Assembly: GCA_001247695.2 (NCBI GenBank)
Contig: LGRX02034486.1
Location: 1 to 64,000 of the forward strand
Source: Cymbomonas tetramitiformis
Taxonomy: Eukaryota > Chlorophyta > Pyramimonadophyceae > Pyramimonadales > Pyramimonadaceae
DNA length: 64,000 nucleotides
Direction: 5' to 3'
The position numbers and the translations under genes are program-made. The notes beneath the pieces were generated by a model. The model made no database searches. It worked only from the letters and a program-made list of their open reading frames with translations, and was not told where the DNA came from. This document shows, piece after piece, positions 63,142-64,000 of the stretch. Numbering within the stretch: position 1 is the first letter of the stretch; each line of letters opens with the position of its first letter.

Positions 63142-64000
63142 CTAAACAAAGCTCAAACCTCCACTCTTCAAGCGAATCTCTTGAGTTACGTCCACGTCCT
63201 CTTGTGCTACTATATTTCGATCGCTCGGTGGCCTTTTAACCTTGAACCAAGGAGGTAAAAGGCAATATACACACTTCTTCACAGGGCAAAACTGTATCTT
63301 TTGCGTTACCCATGTGGAAGTGTAGTTAAGTTTCTTTTTGCCCATGACAACAACACGGGGACGATGAGGAGGAAGTATCGGCTGAAGGGAGTTTGTGTCT
63401 TTCGCTGTCACACAGCCACTCCTTGAGTAGGAAGCCGCACATGTCGCGTTCTGGGAACTCCCGTTCTGGAGTGCGTACTCTCCTTGTTCGAGCTTTTCCT
63501 TACGCTTTGCCACCTTCACAACCTCTAAAGCAGTCAGAATCAGTTCCACCTCGTTGTCCGTAAAACCGCTTTGGTAGTAGTACGCATAGCTGTGCACCTT
63601 CAAATATCACGCTTCCAGTAGGAAGAGTCACATTTTTTCTTTTTTTCTTTTTTCTTAGTACGCATGTCCGGGGAGAAAGCCTGCCTTCATTAAAACGTAG
63701 CAGATGTGATAACACCAGTGAACACTATTTTCCCGTGTACGAGTTGTGATTACGTTTTGGAAATACGTACAGCTACAAGAAACTTGCTTCTTGCTTGAGT
63801 GACTAAAAGTCACAACACTCTCGGCCATCCTATAGCCCCCAACCTTGAAGGTCCGTTCGTGAACTCCGAAGTTTTCGTCGTTCACCCCGAATAATTGAGT
63901 GGACGCGGGGACTCTCAGAACCGACAGCTTGGCGGGCTCCTTGAATAGCTTGGTGAGTGTGCCGACAAGCTTCTTGTTGCCTTTCGAGATGTATCTCACC
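63142..64000 (-). CDS. SWIM zinc-finger protein, C-terminal part (runs off the window)
   Basis: Two exons are visible: 64000-63662 and 63589-63142. They are joined across a 72-nt intron (63661-63590, GTACTA...CACAG, phase 2). CSC...HWCYH matches the SWIM pattern CxCx(n)CxH. The order SWIM, FLPGHA, YYYQSGFT, then (N/Q)EV(E/D)xIL parallels the protein ending at 24975 (FSPGHAFYVQAGFTVQEVDYIL). The two are therefore homologues at moderate distance. The tail has a second Cys cluster (CPVKKCVYC). Likely a transposase-related gene of the host or flank. The N-terminus is beyond the window. Confidence 0.6.

Noticed and set aside
1..64000. Tailed-phage prophage
   Set aside because: The terminase would allow it at fold level, but spliceosomal introns, TATA boxes without ribosome-binding sites and eukaryotic-type transposons argue against a bacterial setting.
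1..64000. Major capsid protein, portal, triplex, protease or DNA polymerase
   Set aside because: I looked for HK97-type, portal and polymerase motifs in all larger frames and found none that I could support. They probably lie outside the window.
1..64000. tRNA or rRNA genes
   Set aside because: No cloverleaf-like or rRNA-like stretch was recognised by reading; a covariance-model search would be needed to exclude them.

Overview
The window looks like a mirusvirus-type (herpesvirus-related Duplodnaviria) genome lodged in, or assembled with, eukaryotic nuclear DNA. The main evidence is a herpes-type terminase ATPase/nuclease: Walker A at TPRRWGKT, Walker B at VIILEEA, and a D/E/DD nuclease. It is spread over four exons on the minus strand (17815 down to 11624). 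Other DNA-virus genes accompany it: a Pif1-family helicase, a C5 cytosine methyltransferase, a PD-(D/E)xK nuclease, a DUF5872-like protein and several membrane or secreted proteins. Many of these genes start 30-65 bp downstream of a TATAAATA box. Introns are spliceosomal, about 70-85 nt, often starting GTGCGT or GTGAGT and ending CAG, so the DNA is expressed in a eukaryotic nucleus. The host cannot be named. Pro/Ser-rich linkers and GC-AG introns would suit an alga or another marine protist. No major capsid protein, portal or polymerase is visible, so mirusvirus is an inference from the terminase and gene style.

Layout. 1-9650: GC-rich viral genes on both strands. 9650-11610: AT-rich island with two divergent intron-containing genes. 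11624-17815: the terminase, with four opposite-strand genes nested in its first two introns, an arrangement recalling herpesvirus UL15 around UL16/UL17. 17816-24977: more viral genes, ending in one truncated by a transposon-like block. 24970 to about 34100: two divergent multi-exon genes, one a SWIM/CCHC-like zinc-finger protein and one a DNA amino-methyltransferase-like protein of about 1077 residues. The latter has a 0.7-kb palindromic repeat array in its first intron. 34100-37650: AT-rich, with small genes and a run of three related ORFs behind a viral TATA box. 37720-60426: one enormous minus-strand gene for a secreted mosaic adhesin of about 7,100 residues (C-type lectin, LamG-like, discoidin-like, YHYH and Pro/Ser/Thr-rich parts). 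It has one intron, an inserted 1,065-bp transposon and two homopolymer frameshifts. 60430-64000: AT-rich flank with 177-bp tandem repeats, repeated 12-bp palindromes and a second SWIM-type gene running off the window.

The viral part combines packaging (terminase, nuclease), DNA handling (helicase, methyltransferase) and surface functions (giant adhesin, mucin-like glycoprotein, several membrane proteins). The mobile elements are clearly secondary. Two short elements (26027-26696 and 40824-41888) share TGnCTAyTGCC ends and 4-bp target duplications. Removing each in thought rejoins a reading frame exactly. This supports an endogenous, decaying or long-resident viral copy rather than a freshly packaged genome.
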